From: an uncultured Flavobacteriaceae bacterium
Lineage (GTDB): Bacteria; Bacteroidota; Bacteroidia; Flavobacteriales; Flavobacteriaceae
Reading direction: 5' to 3'
Assembly (NCBI GenBank): GCA_947494715.1
Contig: CANLWG010000012.1
Span: 62,001-126,000, forward strand
DNA: 64,000 nt
Shown: positions 9,048-17,130 of the stretch, piece after piece
Layout of the letters: each line of letters opens with the position of its first letter
Numbering within the stretch: the first letter of the stretch is position 1
Notes under the pieces: generated by a model
The model's input: only the letters and a program-made list of their open reading frames with translations
Told to the model about the DNA's origin: nothing
The model's database searches: none
Program-made: the position numbers and the translations under genes

Positions 9048-10343
9048 TTACATTTCAGGCTGCTCTCCCAAAGTTTCTTTGCCGTTTTCTGTCTCCAATC
9101 CAGATTCTTCCTCATCCATTGCCACGTATTCTTCGTCAATTTGATCCAATAGGGTTTTCATCTTTCTTTTGTCCTTGATCATGGCCCAGGTCATAATCAG
9201 GCTGGTGCCTATGATTACGAACAATAAAATGCCGGGCTCAAAAGTCGCTACTTGAGCCTCTGCAGGGATAGCGAAAAACAGCAGTACAGTAATCAATCCA
9301 CGTGGGGCAATGAACAATTGAGGTAGGATATCACTTCCTATAAAGGTTCGTAAGATTACAAACCGAATCGCATAAATGGAGACAATGATGAGAAGGCTTA
9401 TCAAGGCCACGCTCAAACTAAAAAGAGAGGCGATGGCAATGGTCAACCCAAAAATCACAAAGAAAAAGGTACGTACAACAAAAGCGGTCTCCAAAGTTAC
9501 GATATGGAGTTCATGATATATGCGATGTGCTTTTTCATATTCCAAGAAATGGGCCAACTTCCCTGCAAAAAATAGCTTCATATTGGCGATTACCAAACCA
9601 AATATCAGAATTATCAGCAGTGAGGAAAGATGTAATTGCTTACCAATGGCATAGAGCAACAAGAGTACAGCTATCAATAAGAACAATTTGGCCTGACTCT
9701 TTATTTGCTGAAATATGAGAATAATGGCATAGCTGGCTACCAAGGAAAGTACTATGGTAAGTACAATGTTCACTGCAAAACCCACCGCTCCGGAATCTTC
9801 CGCAGGGTTCAACCCGCCTACTAAAAAATAGAACATCATAATACCCATAATGTCCGAGAAAGTGCTTTCGTATATATGGAATTCCTTTTTATGTTCCGCC
9901 AATCCGCTAACACTGGGAATGATGATGGCACTGGAAAGTATGGACAAGGGTGTTGCGTAAAGCCAAGCGGATTGCATGGTCATCTCGGGTACGAACTGGA
10001 AGAGTATTAAGGCCGCGACCCACGCAGATCCTATAAGACCCACCAGGGCAATGGCCATGGATTTAAGGATGGGTACCAGTTTTTCTTTTTTCAATTCCAA
10101 TTCCAGGGCAGCTTCCAGAACGATCATAATTAGTCCAATGATACCTAATACCTCTAGGGCCGGGAAAAAGTCTACCTCCTCGGAGGTCATATGTTTTAGG
10201 ACAAATTGGAGTACTACACCCAATACTATTAGCAACAGTACCGAAGGTATGTTGGTGCGCTTGGCAATGCCATTGAACAAGAAGGACAAAATTAGGATTA
10301 CCGATGCCTCAATAATGAGGTTATAGGAAGAAAATACGTCCAT
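9048..10343 (-). CDS. Cation:proton antiporter, CPA1/NhaP type
   Basis: 431 residues with about 12-13 hydrophobic segments, typical of the Na+/H+ exchanger family. It exchanges cytoplasmic Na+ or K+ for protons across the inner membrane. The second segment (IPSVLLLIVLGVVL) and the segments around STFSDIMGIMMFY and FIAPRGLITVLLFF fit the CPA fold, the Asp in FSDIMG being the expected ion-binding position. The C-terminus is a short acidic tail (about 45 residues, EEYVAMDEEESGLE) without a TrkA/RCK nucleotide-binding domain. It is monocistronic, convergent with the small gene at 8612 and divergent from rimP. Substrate preference cannot be told from sequence; a marine lifestyle favours Na+. Confidence 0.88.
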   Translation of the reverse strand: MDVFSSYNLIIEASVILILSFLFNGIAKRTNIPSVLLLIVLGVVLQFVLKHMTSEEVDFFPALEVLGIIGLIMIVLEAALELELKKEKLVPILKSMAIALVGLIGSAWVAALILFQFVPEMTMQSAWLYATPLSILSSAIIIPSVSGLAEHKKEFHIYESTFSDIMGIMMFYFLVGGLNPAEDSGAVGFAVNIVLTIVLSLVASYAIILIFQQIKSQAKLFLLIAVLLLLYAIGKQLHLSSLLIILIFGLVIANMKLFFAGKLAHFLEYEKAHRIYHELHIVTLETAFVVRTFFFVIFGLTIAIASLFSLSVALISLLIIVSIYAIRFVILRTFIGSDILPQLFIAPRGLITVLLFFAIPAEAQVATFEPGILLFVIIGTSLIMTWAMIKDKRKMKTLLDQIDEEYVAMDEEESGLETENGKETLGEQPEM

Positions 10344-10467
10344 ATGGTATGGGTTGTTTTTTGGTCTATTTCCCTAAAATAGGGTATAATTTTCAATTCA
10401 TACCTGCGCTGTTAATTTTATTCAAAGATTACTTTTTAGCCTTAATATAGAAAGTCGGAAAAATTTG

Positions 10468-10475
10468 TATATTTG
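10468..10475 (+). promoter_or_regulatory. Promoter -7 box of rimP-nusA-infB
   Basis: TATATTTG fits the TAnnTTTG consensus. Predicted start near 10482 gives a leader of about 150 nt before rimP. No convincing -33 TTTG at the usual spacing. Confidence 0.45.
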
Positions 10476-10505
10476 CACCACTGAACGGATATAGAATGTA
10501 TTCAT

Positions 10506-10530
10506 GAGGGGACAATTAGTCCTCTTTTTT
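10506..10530 (+). promoter_or_regulatory. Hairpin plus U-run in the rimP leader (possible attenuator)
   Basis: GAGGGGAC-AATTA-GTCCTC followed by six T. The stem is short and needs two bulged G, so it is weak as a terminator, but it lies between the promoter and the first gene of the operon. A second inverted repeat (GGTTTAA 10545-10551 with TTAAACC 10571-10577) follows. Regulation is speculative. Confidence 0.3.
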
Positions 10531-10633
10531 ATTGCTGAAACTTTGGTTTAAGGGTGTTCTTGACTTCCGATTAAACCGACTGGTTGAAGCAAACCTCGTT
10601 AAAGGACGGGGTCTGTAGAAAAGTAGTGGCAAG

Positions 10634-11095
10634 ATGTTGAAGGATAAAGTAGAGATGCTTTTAAAAGAAGCCTTGGAGAAGGATGAATCCCTTTTTTTGA
10701 TTGATTTCTCCATGTCGCCGGACAATACGATCAAGGTGGTAATCGACGGAGATCAAGGGGTGTCGCTTCAGGATTGTATGCAGGTCAGTAGGGCCATAGA
10801 ACACAGTCTGGATCGGGATGAGGAGGATTTTTCTTTGGAAGTGACCTCTTCAGGGGCTGCATCGCCCATACATATGCCAAGGCAGTACAAAAAAAACATA
10901 GGTAGGAAGTTAAAAGTGAGGACCAAGGAAGATACCTATGAAGGGAACCTTGTCGAAACTTTGGAAAATGGTATTGTTTTGACATGGAAGGTCCGTGAGC
11001 CCAAACCGATAGGGAAAGGCAAAATTACGGTCCAGAAAAAAAAGGAAATCGATTTTTCGGAAATAGAGGAAGCAAAAGTTATATTAAAATTTTAA
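10634..11095 (+). CDS. rimP: Ribosome maturation factor RimP
   Basis: 153 residues, normal family length. RimP helps assemble the 30S subunit in the cytoplasm. The N-terminal domain carries the family signature DGDQGVSLQDCMQVSRAI around residues 38-55 and the start of the second domain has LEVTSSGAASPI. The SH3-like C-terminal domain runs from about residue 82. It is first in rimP-nusA-infB, a very widely conserved order, with 12 bp to nusA. The preceding base string has no Shine-Dalgarno, as usual for this phylum. Confidence 0.96.
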   Translation: MLKDKVEMLLKEALEKDESLFLIDFSMSPDNTIKVVIDGDQGVSLQDCMQVSRAIEHSLDRDEEDFSLEVTSSGAASPIHMPRQYKKNIGRKLKVRTKEDTYEGNLVETLENGIVLTWKVREPKPIGKGKITVQKKKEIDFSEIEEAKVILKF

Positions 11096-11107
11096 GTGTA
11101 GTCAAAA

Positions 11108-12340
11108 ATGGAAAATATTGCGTTAATAGAATCCTTTTCGGAGTTTAAGGACGATAAATTCATAGACAGGGTAACGCTGATGGCAATTTTAGAGGATGTT
11201 TTTAGGAATGCCCTAAAGAAAAAATTTGGTTCCGATGACAACTTTGATATTATTATAAATCCGGACAAAGGGGATTTGGAAATCTGGAGAAACCGGATAG
11301 TGGTTGAAGACGGTGAAGTGGAAGATCCCAACGAGGAAATATCCATTTCCGAGGCACGAAAAATAGAACCCGATTTTGAAGTTGGTGAGGATGTTTCCGA
11401 AGAGGTAAAACTGATAGATTTGGGAAGAAGGGCCATTTTGGCATTGCGTCAAAATCTTATCTCAAAAATCCATGAACACGATAACACTACCATATATAAG
11501 CAGTTCAAGGATCTGGAAGGTGAAATATATACGGCGGAGGTTCACCACATACGCCACAAGGCCATTATCCTTTTGGACGATGAGGGCAACGAGATTATCT
11601 TGCCCAAGGATCGTCAGATTCCTTCGGACTTTTTCCGTAAGGGCGATAATGTCCGTGGAATTATTGAAAGTGTGGAACTTAAGGGCAGTAAGCCTACCAT
11701 TATAATGTCCAGGACCTCTCCACGCTTTTTGGAGCAGTTGTTCTTTCAGGAAATCCCGGAAGTTTTTGACGGTCTTATTACCATTAAAAAAGCAGTTCGG
11801 ATTCCTGGGGAAAAAGCCAAGGTAGCGGTTGATTCCTATGACGATCGTATTGATCCCGTGGGAGCATGCGTCGGAATGAAGGGGTCGCGGATACATGGCA
11901 TCGTTAGGGAGCTTGGTAACGAAAATATAGATGTAATCAATTGGACCAATAATCCGCAGCTTATGGTCACAAGATCCTTAAGCCCGGCCCGTGTTACCTC
12001 TGTAAAGCTCGATGATGAAAAAATGGCGGCACAAGTGTATCTCCGGCCAGAGGAAGTATCCAAGGCCATAGGCCGTGGCGGACACAATATCCGTTTGGCA
12101 GGCCAGTTGACCGGTTACGAGATCGATGTGTTCCGCGAAGGAGTGGAGGAAGATGTGGAACTTACCGAGTTTTCTGATGAAATAGATGCATGGATTATTG
12201 AGGAATTCAAGAAAATAGGAATGGATACAGCTCGGAGTGTACTGGAACAAGATGTGGACGACCTTGTGAAAAGAACCGATCTGGAGGAGGAGACCATTTA
12301 TGAAGTTGTACGAATACTCAAAGAAGAATTGGAAGATTAG
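11108..12340 (+). CDS. nusA: Transcription termination/antitermination factor NusA
   Basis: 410 residues. It binds RNA polymerase and nascent RNA to control pausing, termination and antitermination. Visible domains: N-terminal polymerase-binding domain (about 1-125, FRNALKKKFGSDDNFDI), S1 domain (about 135-200, GEIYTAEVHHIRHKAI), then two KH domains with VGMKGSRI and, at residues 322-331, GRGGHNIRLA. The C-terminus ends shortly after one short helical region, so the two acidic repeats of the longer enterobacterial protein (about 495 residues) are absent; this short form is usual in Bacteroidota. It lies between rimP and infB. Confidence 0.97.
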   Translation: MENIALIESFSEFKDDKFIDRVTLMAILEDVFRNALKKKFGSDDNFDIIINPDKGDLEIWRNRIVVEDGEVEDPNEEISISEARKIEPDFEVGEDVSEEVKLIDLGRRAILALRQNLISKIHEHDNTTIYKQFKDLEGEIYTAEVHHIRHKAIILLDDEGNEIILPKDRQIPSDFFRKGDNVRGIIESVELKGSKPTIIMSRTSPRFLEQLFFQEIPEVFDGLITIKKAVRIPGEKAKVAVDSYDDRIDPVGACVGMKGSRIHGIVRELGNENIDVINWTNNPQLMVTRSLSPARVTSVKLDDEKMAAQVYLRPEEVSKAIGRGGHNIRLAGQLTGYEIDVFREGVEEDVELTEFSDEIDAWIIEEFKKIGMDTARSVLEQDVDDLVKRTDLEEETIYEVVRILKEELED

Positions 12341-12380
12341 CTATATTAGCAACGATTTAAGGAAATAGGAATTAGTATTT

Positions 12381-15077
12381 ATGGCAGACAATGCAAACAT
12401 AAGGCTTAACAAGGTTCTTAGGGAGCTCAACATTTCTTTGGATAGGGCAGTGGATTTTTTGACATCCAAAGGGCATGATGTAGATGCCCGTCCCACCACT
12501 AAAATATCCAGTGAGATACACCAAGTGCTTTTGGACGAGTTCCAGACGGATATGAGCAAAAAAGTTGCGTCCAAGGAAGTAGGAGAGGAGAAAAGAAAGG
12601 AGAAAGAGGCCATAAGACTGCAATTGGAGCAAGAGCAGGAAGAAAGGCGAATTGCCAGGGAGAAAAGGGCCGCCGCATCTGCTGATAATGTTATCAAGGC
12701 CAAAGCTGAGCTTTCCGGCCCCAAGACCGTTGGTAAGATTGATTTAAGTCCACGGAAAAAAGCTCCGGCCACTCCTAAAAAGATAGAAGAAACGACCAAA
12801 GTTCAGGAGCCTGAGATAAAGGAAGCCCCAAAAGATCCGGAAACTCCAGAAGCTCCAAAAGCTCCAGAAGAAAAACCTGTACAGGCTATTGAACCAAAGG
12901 AAGCCGAAAAGGAGAATGAAAAGATAACTACACAGTACAAAAAACTTTCCGGACCAAAAATAACCGGGGATAAAATAGATCTTACCAAATTCCAAAAACC
13001 GAAGAAAAAGAAGGAGGAACCAAAGAAATCTGATACCGGGGGAGACAGGAAAAAGCGGCGAAAGCGAATTGTAAGCAATACCGGTGATGCCAATAAGAGC
13101 ACCGTATCGCGCACTAGAGGTCCGGGAGGAAGAAAGGATGTAAAACGATTTGCTTCAGCAAATAAAGTGGAACCTTCCGAAGAAGATGTTCAAAAACAAG
13201 TAAGGGAAACCTTGGAAAAACTCCAAGGGAAATCCAAAAAAGGCAAAGGGGCCAAATATCGTAGGGACAAAAGGGATCAGCACCGTCAACAAACGGAAAA
13301 AGATCTTGAACAACAAGAACTGGAAAGTAAAATCTTAAAGGTAACGGAATTTGTTACGGCCAGTGAAGTTGCCACTATGATGGGTGTTTCTACCACAGAA
13401 ATTATTTCAGCCTGTATGTCCCTCGGAATTATGGTTACTATGAACCAACGCTTGGATGCCGAGACCCTTTCCATAGTTGCCGATGAATTTGGTTATGAAG
13501 TAGAGTTTGTTACGGCTGAAATAGAAGAAGCTATAGAAGAAGAGCAGGATGCACCGGAGGATTTGAAGCCAAGGGCACCTATTGTTACGGTAATGGGTCA
13601 CGTAGATCATGGTAAGACGTCTTTTCTGGATTACGTTAGGGAGGCCAATGTTATTGCAGGAGAAAGTGGAGGCATTACTCAACATATTGGCGCGTACGGA
13701 GTGGCCTTGGATGATGGCCAAAGAATAACCTTTTTGGATACACCGGGTCATGAGGCCTTTACCGCGATGCGTGCACGTGGAGCCCAAGTTACGGATATTG
13801 CGGTAATCGTAATAGCGGCGGATGACGATATTATGCCGCAGACCAAGGAGGCCATTAGTCATGCCCAGGCCGCGGGAGTACCCTTGGTATTTGCCATTAA
13901 TAAAATAGATAGGCCAACGGCCAATCCGGAAAAGATCAAGGAAGGGCTTGCCAATATGAACCTTTTGGTAGAGGACTGGGGTGGAAAAATACAATCCCAT
14001 GATATTTCGGCCAAAACAGGTGATGGGGTAAAGGAATTATTGGAAAAGGTTTTGCTGGAAGCAGAATTACTGGAATTAAAGGCCAACCCTGATAAGAATG
14101 CCTCAGGTACGGTAGTAGAAGCCTTTTTGGACAAGGGGCGCGGATATGTATCCACTATTTTGGTACAGACCGGTACCTTGCAAATAGGGGATTATGTATT
14201 GGCCGGCACCCATAGCGGGAAAATTAAGGCTATGTACGATGAGCGTGGGAAGGAAGTAAAAAAAGCAGGTCCGGCTACGCCCATTTCAATATTGGGATTA
14301 GACGGAGCACCGCAGGCGGGGGATAAATTCAACGTCATGGAGGACGAACGTGAGGCCAAACAGATTGCAACAAAAAGATCTCAATTGTTACGGGAACAAT
14401 CCGTTAGGACACAACGTCATATTACATTGGATGAAATCGGAAGGAGAATTGCCCTTGGCGATTTCAAGGAATTGAATATCATCCTGAAAGGAGATGTCGA
14501 TGGTTCGGTCGAGGCATTGGTAGATTCCTTCCAAAAACTCTCTACGGATGAGATTCAGGTGAATATTATTCATAAAGGGGTAGGTGCCATAACGGAATCC
14601 GACGTACTTCTGGCTTCCGCTTCGGATGCTATAATCATTGGCTTTAATGTTAGGCCTATGGGGAACGCCAGGGAAATTGCGGAAAAAGAAGAAATCGACA
14701 TCCGCATGTATTCCATTATTTATGATGCCATCAATGATCTTAAGGATGCGATGGAAGGAATGCTTTCCCCTGAGATAAAGGAGGAAATCAGTGGTACAGC
14801 GGAAATCAGGGAAACCTTCAAGATTTCCAAGGTAGGTACCATCGCTGGATGTATGGTCACAAGTGGAAAAATATTCCGAAATTCCAGCATTCGCCTTATT
14901 CGGGATGGTGTTGTTATCTATACCGGAGAATTGTCATCCCTAAAACGATTCAAGGATGATGTTAAGGAAGTAGCCAAAGGCTATGATTGCGGTCTTCAGG
15001 TCAAGAATTATAATGATATCAAGGAGAGCGATATTGTTGAGGCATTCCAAGAGGTGGCCGTGAAGAAAAAATTATAA
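12381..15077 (+). CDS. infB: Translation initiation factor IF-2
   Basis: 898 residues. This GTPase delivers fMet-tRNA to the 30S subunit. An IF2_N segment (about 3-55) is followed by a long Lys/Glu/Pro-rich linker to about residue 310 and a second IF2_N segment ([18 protein letters not shown]). The G domain starts with G1 GHVDHGKT at 406-413, followed by DTPGHEAF and NKID. Domains II-IV follow, with [10 protein letters not shown] in domain III and the tRNA-binding C-terminal domain at the end. It is the last gene of the operon and ends in a strong hairpin shared with the convergent SPOR gene. Confidence 0.97.
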   Translation: MADNANIRLNKVLRELNISLDRAVDFLTSKGHDVDARPTTKISSEIHQVLLDEFQTDMSKKVASKEVGEEKRKEKEAIRLQLEQEQEERRIAREKRAAASADNVIKAKAELSGPKTVGKIDLSPRKKAPATPKKIEETTKVQEPEIKEAPKDPETPEAPKAPEEKPVQAIEPKEAEKENEKITTQYKKLSGPKITGDKIDLTKFQKPKKKKEEPKKSDTGGDRKKRRKRIVSNTGDANKSTVSRTRGPGGRKDVKRFASANKVEPSEEDVQKQVRETLEKLQGKSKKGKGAKYRRDKRDQHRQQTEKDLEQQELESKILKVTEFVTASEVATMMGVSTTEIISACMSLGIMVTMNQRLDAETLSIVADEFGYEVEFVTAEIEEAIEEEQDAPEDLKPRAPIVTVMGHVDHGKTSFLDYVREANVIAGESGGITQHIGAYGVALDDGQRITFLDTPGHEAFTAMRARGAQVTDIAVIVIAADDDIMPQTKEAISHAQAAGVPLVFAINKIDRPTANPEKIKEGLANMNLLVEDWGGKIQSHDISAKTGDGVKELLEKVLLEAELLELKANPDKNASGTVVEAFLDKGRGYVSTILVQTGTLQIGDYVLAGTHSGKIKAMYDERGKEVKKAGPATPISILGLDGAPQAGDKFNVMEDEREAKQIATKRSQLLREQSVRTQRHITLDEIGRRIALGDFKELNIILKGDVDGSVEALVDSFQKLSTDEIQVNIIHKGVGAITESDVLLASASDAIIIGFNVRPMGNAREIAEKEEIDIRMYSIIYDAINDLKDAMEGMLSPEIKEEISGTAEIRETFKISKVGTIAGCMVTSGKIFRNSSIRLIRDGVVIYTGELSSLKRFKDDVKEVAKGYDCGLQVKNYNDIKESDIVEAFQEVAVKKKL

Positions 15078-15098
15078 TTGGTAAGAATTGATAGAAAC

Positions 15099-15127
15099 AA
15101 AAAATCGACCAATTAGGTCGATTTTTT
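15099..15127. terminator. Bidirectional intrinsic terminator
   Basis: Perfect 12-bp stem AAAAAATCGACC / GGTCGATTTTTT with loop AATTA, giving a T-run on both strands. It serves infB (plus) and the SPOR gene (minus), whose stop codon lies inside the loop (15113-15115). Confidence 0.9.
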
Positions 15128-15493
15128 GGGTTTTAACAACATTGCATTGGGGTATTTTTCCCGTACTTCCAAAAACTTCCGTTCCGCTTCCAACTTGTTT
15201 TTAAATTTCCCGACCCTAACCCTGTAGGTAGGTGAATCGAAATCTATTTTTGATGGTAGTTCGGGGAAGTCTTCCTCTACCTCCATCTGTATTTCCTGAG
15301 CCTGGTCAAAAGAACCAAAACCCACTTGAATCCTGTAATGCTCCGTACTCGCATTGGCCGATTTATAAATGTCCAATAAGGTCTCGATATTTTTATCCTG
15401 TTCAATGGTTATTTTTCCTTGCTGGGCATGGCAAAGATGAATCCCACAAATCAAAACAATCAATGATAGCGGTGTTTTTAAGGTAAAGTCCAT
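15113..15493 (-). CDS. Secreted SPOR-domain protein
   Basis: 126 residues. Residues 1-23 form a signal peptide (hydrophobic core LSLIVLICGIHLCHA, cleavage before QQGK). Residues from about 53 to 120 are one SPOR repeat: YRIQVGFGSFDQAQE, a helix, then YRVRVGKFKNKLEAERKFLEVREKYPNA. SPOR domains bind denuded septal peptidoglycan, so this is a small periplasmic protein probably acting at the cell wall. Similar single-SPOR proteins are frequent in Flavobacteriaceae. Monocistronic, convergent with infB. Confidence 0.88.
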   Translation of the reverse strand: MDFTLKTPLSLIVLICGIHLCHAQQGKITIEQDKNIETLLDIYKSANASTEHYRIQVGFGSFDQAQEIQMEVEEDFPELPSKIDFDSPTYRVRVGKFKNKLEAERKFLEVREKYPNAMLLKPKKST

Positions 15494-15513
15494 AGTTTGT
15501 TTCTAGAGTTATA

Positions 15514-15521
15514 CAAAAGTA
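15514..15521 (-). promoter_or_regulatory. Candidate promoter -7 box of the SPOR gene
   Basis: TACTTTTG on the minus strand matches TAnnTTTG, 21 nt before the start codon, implying a short leader. No clear -33 box. Confidence 0.35.
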
Positions 15522-15565
15522 ATTCTTTATGTTTTAGTGCTTGGGTTTTTCCTTTATTTAGAACA

Positions 15566-15586
15566 ATTATAAATTATAAATTATAA
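15566..15586 (+). repeat. Three tandem ATTATAA heptamers upstream of the act promoter
   Basis: An exact 3 x 7-bp run, about 50-70 bp before the predicted act transcription start. It resembles an UP-type AT tract that could boost promoter strength. Confidence 0.5.
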
Positions 15587-15620
15587 ATCCATTAACATTT
15601 TCAAAATAAAGTCAATGTCG

Positions 15621-15628
15621 TATTTTTG
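15621..15628 (+). promoter_or_regulatory. Promoter -7 box of the act-cox operon
   Basis: TATTTTTG fits TAnnTTTG. A TTTT at 15598-15601 sits 19 bp upstream in the position of the -33 TTTG. Predicted leader of about 80 nt before actA. Confidence 0.5.
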
Positions 15629-15713
15629 CCTTCAATTTGAGGCACCGTAATACGACCTAACATCCCATATATACTAATTATCGTGCCAAGATTTCGAAAG
15701 AAATAGTTACCAT

Positions 15714-17096
15714 ATGAAAAAGGTTCCATACCGCAATCGAATTTCTAAAGTTTTAGGTGTTAGTCTCATTATTTTCCTTCTTTTTTCCATTTCACTTTAT
15801 AGTCAGGAAGAAGCAGTTGCCGAGAATGCTGAAGTTGCAGCGGAAGAGGGTACAGCTGATGCCTCTGCTGGGGATCCTGCAAAGGGAAAATCCTTGTTCA
15901 ATCAAAATTGTGCTGCTTGTCACGCCTTGAACCGAAAAATGACTGGACCGGCTTTGGCCAATGTTGAAAGCAAGCTGGCAGAAGAAGAAGGTTTGGATAA
16001 AGAATGGCTGTATGCTTGGATAAAGAACAGTCCCGGAATGATAAAATCCGGCGATGCCTATTCGGTCAAAATATATAATGAGTATAATCAAGCGGCAATG
16101 ACCGCTTTCCCAACTTTGAGTGATCAGGATATCGATGATATCTTGGCCTATACTGCGGCCCCCCCCCCGGAGGCTGCTCCTGCAGTGGCGGGTACCGCTG
16201 ATGATTCAGGTTCGGCCAAGTCTTCCGGGATTTCCAATGAAATTCTATTAGGTGCTTTGGCAGTGGTTTTCGGGCTCTTGGTATTGATGCTCTTCTTGGT
16301 CAATAGTACGCTTAGGCGAATTGCCGAGGCCAATGGCGTTGTTTTGGAAAAAGAGCGGGCGGAAAAGAGGATTCCTATCTGGAAGGCATTTGCACAAAAT
16401 CAGTTTTTGGTCCTGGTCACGGCGATATTCCTATTATTGGGAAGTGCTTATTTTGCCTATGGATGGATGATGCAAGTAGGTGTAGATCAAGGATATGCGC
16501 CTATTCAACCTATACACTATTCGCATAAAATACATGCGGGCGACAATAAGATAGAGTGTAAATATTGTCATTCCTCGGCACGGGTTTCCAAACATTCCGG
16601 AATCCCATCCTTGAATGTCTGTATGAACTGTCATAAATCCATTTATGAATACAAGGGAAATCCAGAGGGCCCTACCAAAGAAGATTTGGCCAATGGATAT
16701 ACCAATGATTTTTATACAGGGGAAATAAAGAAATTGTACAAGGCCGTTGGTTGGGACGAGGAGAATCAGCGGTATACGGGAGAAAGTCAGCCTATTGAAT
16801 GGGTACGTATCCATAACCTTCCCGATTTTGCTTATTTCAATCATTCCCAGCATGTTTCAGTGGCGGGTATAGAGTGTCAGACCTGTCATGGTCCGGTTGA
16901 GGAAATGGAAATTATGTACCAATATTCTCCCTTGACCATGGGTTGGTGCGTGGAATGTCATAGGGATACCAATGTAAAAGTTGAGGGCAACGAATACTAT
17001 ACAAAAATCCACGCGGAACTTTCCAAAAAATATGGCGTAGACCAGCTTACAGCGGCCCAGATGGGCGGTTTGGAATGTGGAAAATGTCACTATTGA
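15714..17096 (+). CDS. actA: Alternative complex III subunit A, six-heme cytochrome c
   Basis: 460 residues with six CXXCH heme sites: CAACH at 66, CKYCH at 282, CMNCH at 303, CQTCH at 388, CVECH at 412 and CGKCH at 455. The N-terminal signal segment (VLGVSLIIFLLFSISLYS) is followed by a mono-heme cytochrome c domain (about 50-145), a Pro/Ala linker, a membrane helix (about 176-200), a second helix (about 225-250) and the five-heme ActA domain. The complex oxidises quinol and passes electrons toward cytochrome oxidase. The linker is encoded partly by a run of ten C (16159-16168). First gene of actABCDEF-coxBA. The mono-heme domain is additional to the classical pentaheme subunit. Confidence 0.94.
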   Translation: MKKVPYRNRISKVLGVSLIIFLLFSISLYSQEEAVAENAEVAAEEGTADASAGDPAKGKSLFNQNCAACHALNRKMTGPALANVESKLAEEEGLDKEWLYAWIKNSPGMIKSGDAYSVKIYNEYNQAAMTAFPTLSDQDIDDILAYTAAPPPEAAPAVAGTADDSGSAKSSGISNEILLGALAVVFGLLVLMLFLVNSTLRRIAEANGVVLEKERAEKRIPIWKAFAQNQFLVLVTAIFLLLGSAYFAYGWMMQVGVDQGYAPIQPIHYSHKIHAGDNKIECKYCHSSARVSKHSGIPSLNVCMNCHKSIYEYKGNPEGPTKEDLANGYTNDFYTGEIKKLYKAVGWDEENQRYTGESQPIEWVRIHNLPDFAYFNHSQHVSVAGIECQTCHGPVEEMEIMYQYSPLTMGWCVECHRDTNVKVEGNEYYTKIHAELSKKYGVDQLTAAQMGGLECGKCHY

Positions 17097-17130
17097 TTAA
17101 AACTAAAGCAGCTAATTACAGAGATATCGT

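Noticed and set aside
10482-10633. tRNA gene in the rimP leader, as seen upstream of rimP in some bacteria
   Set aside because: No cloverleaf, T-loop or CCA-adjacent stem could be found.
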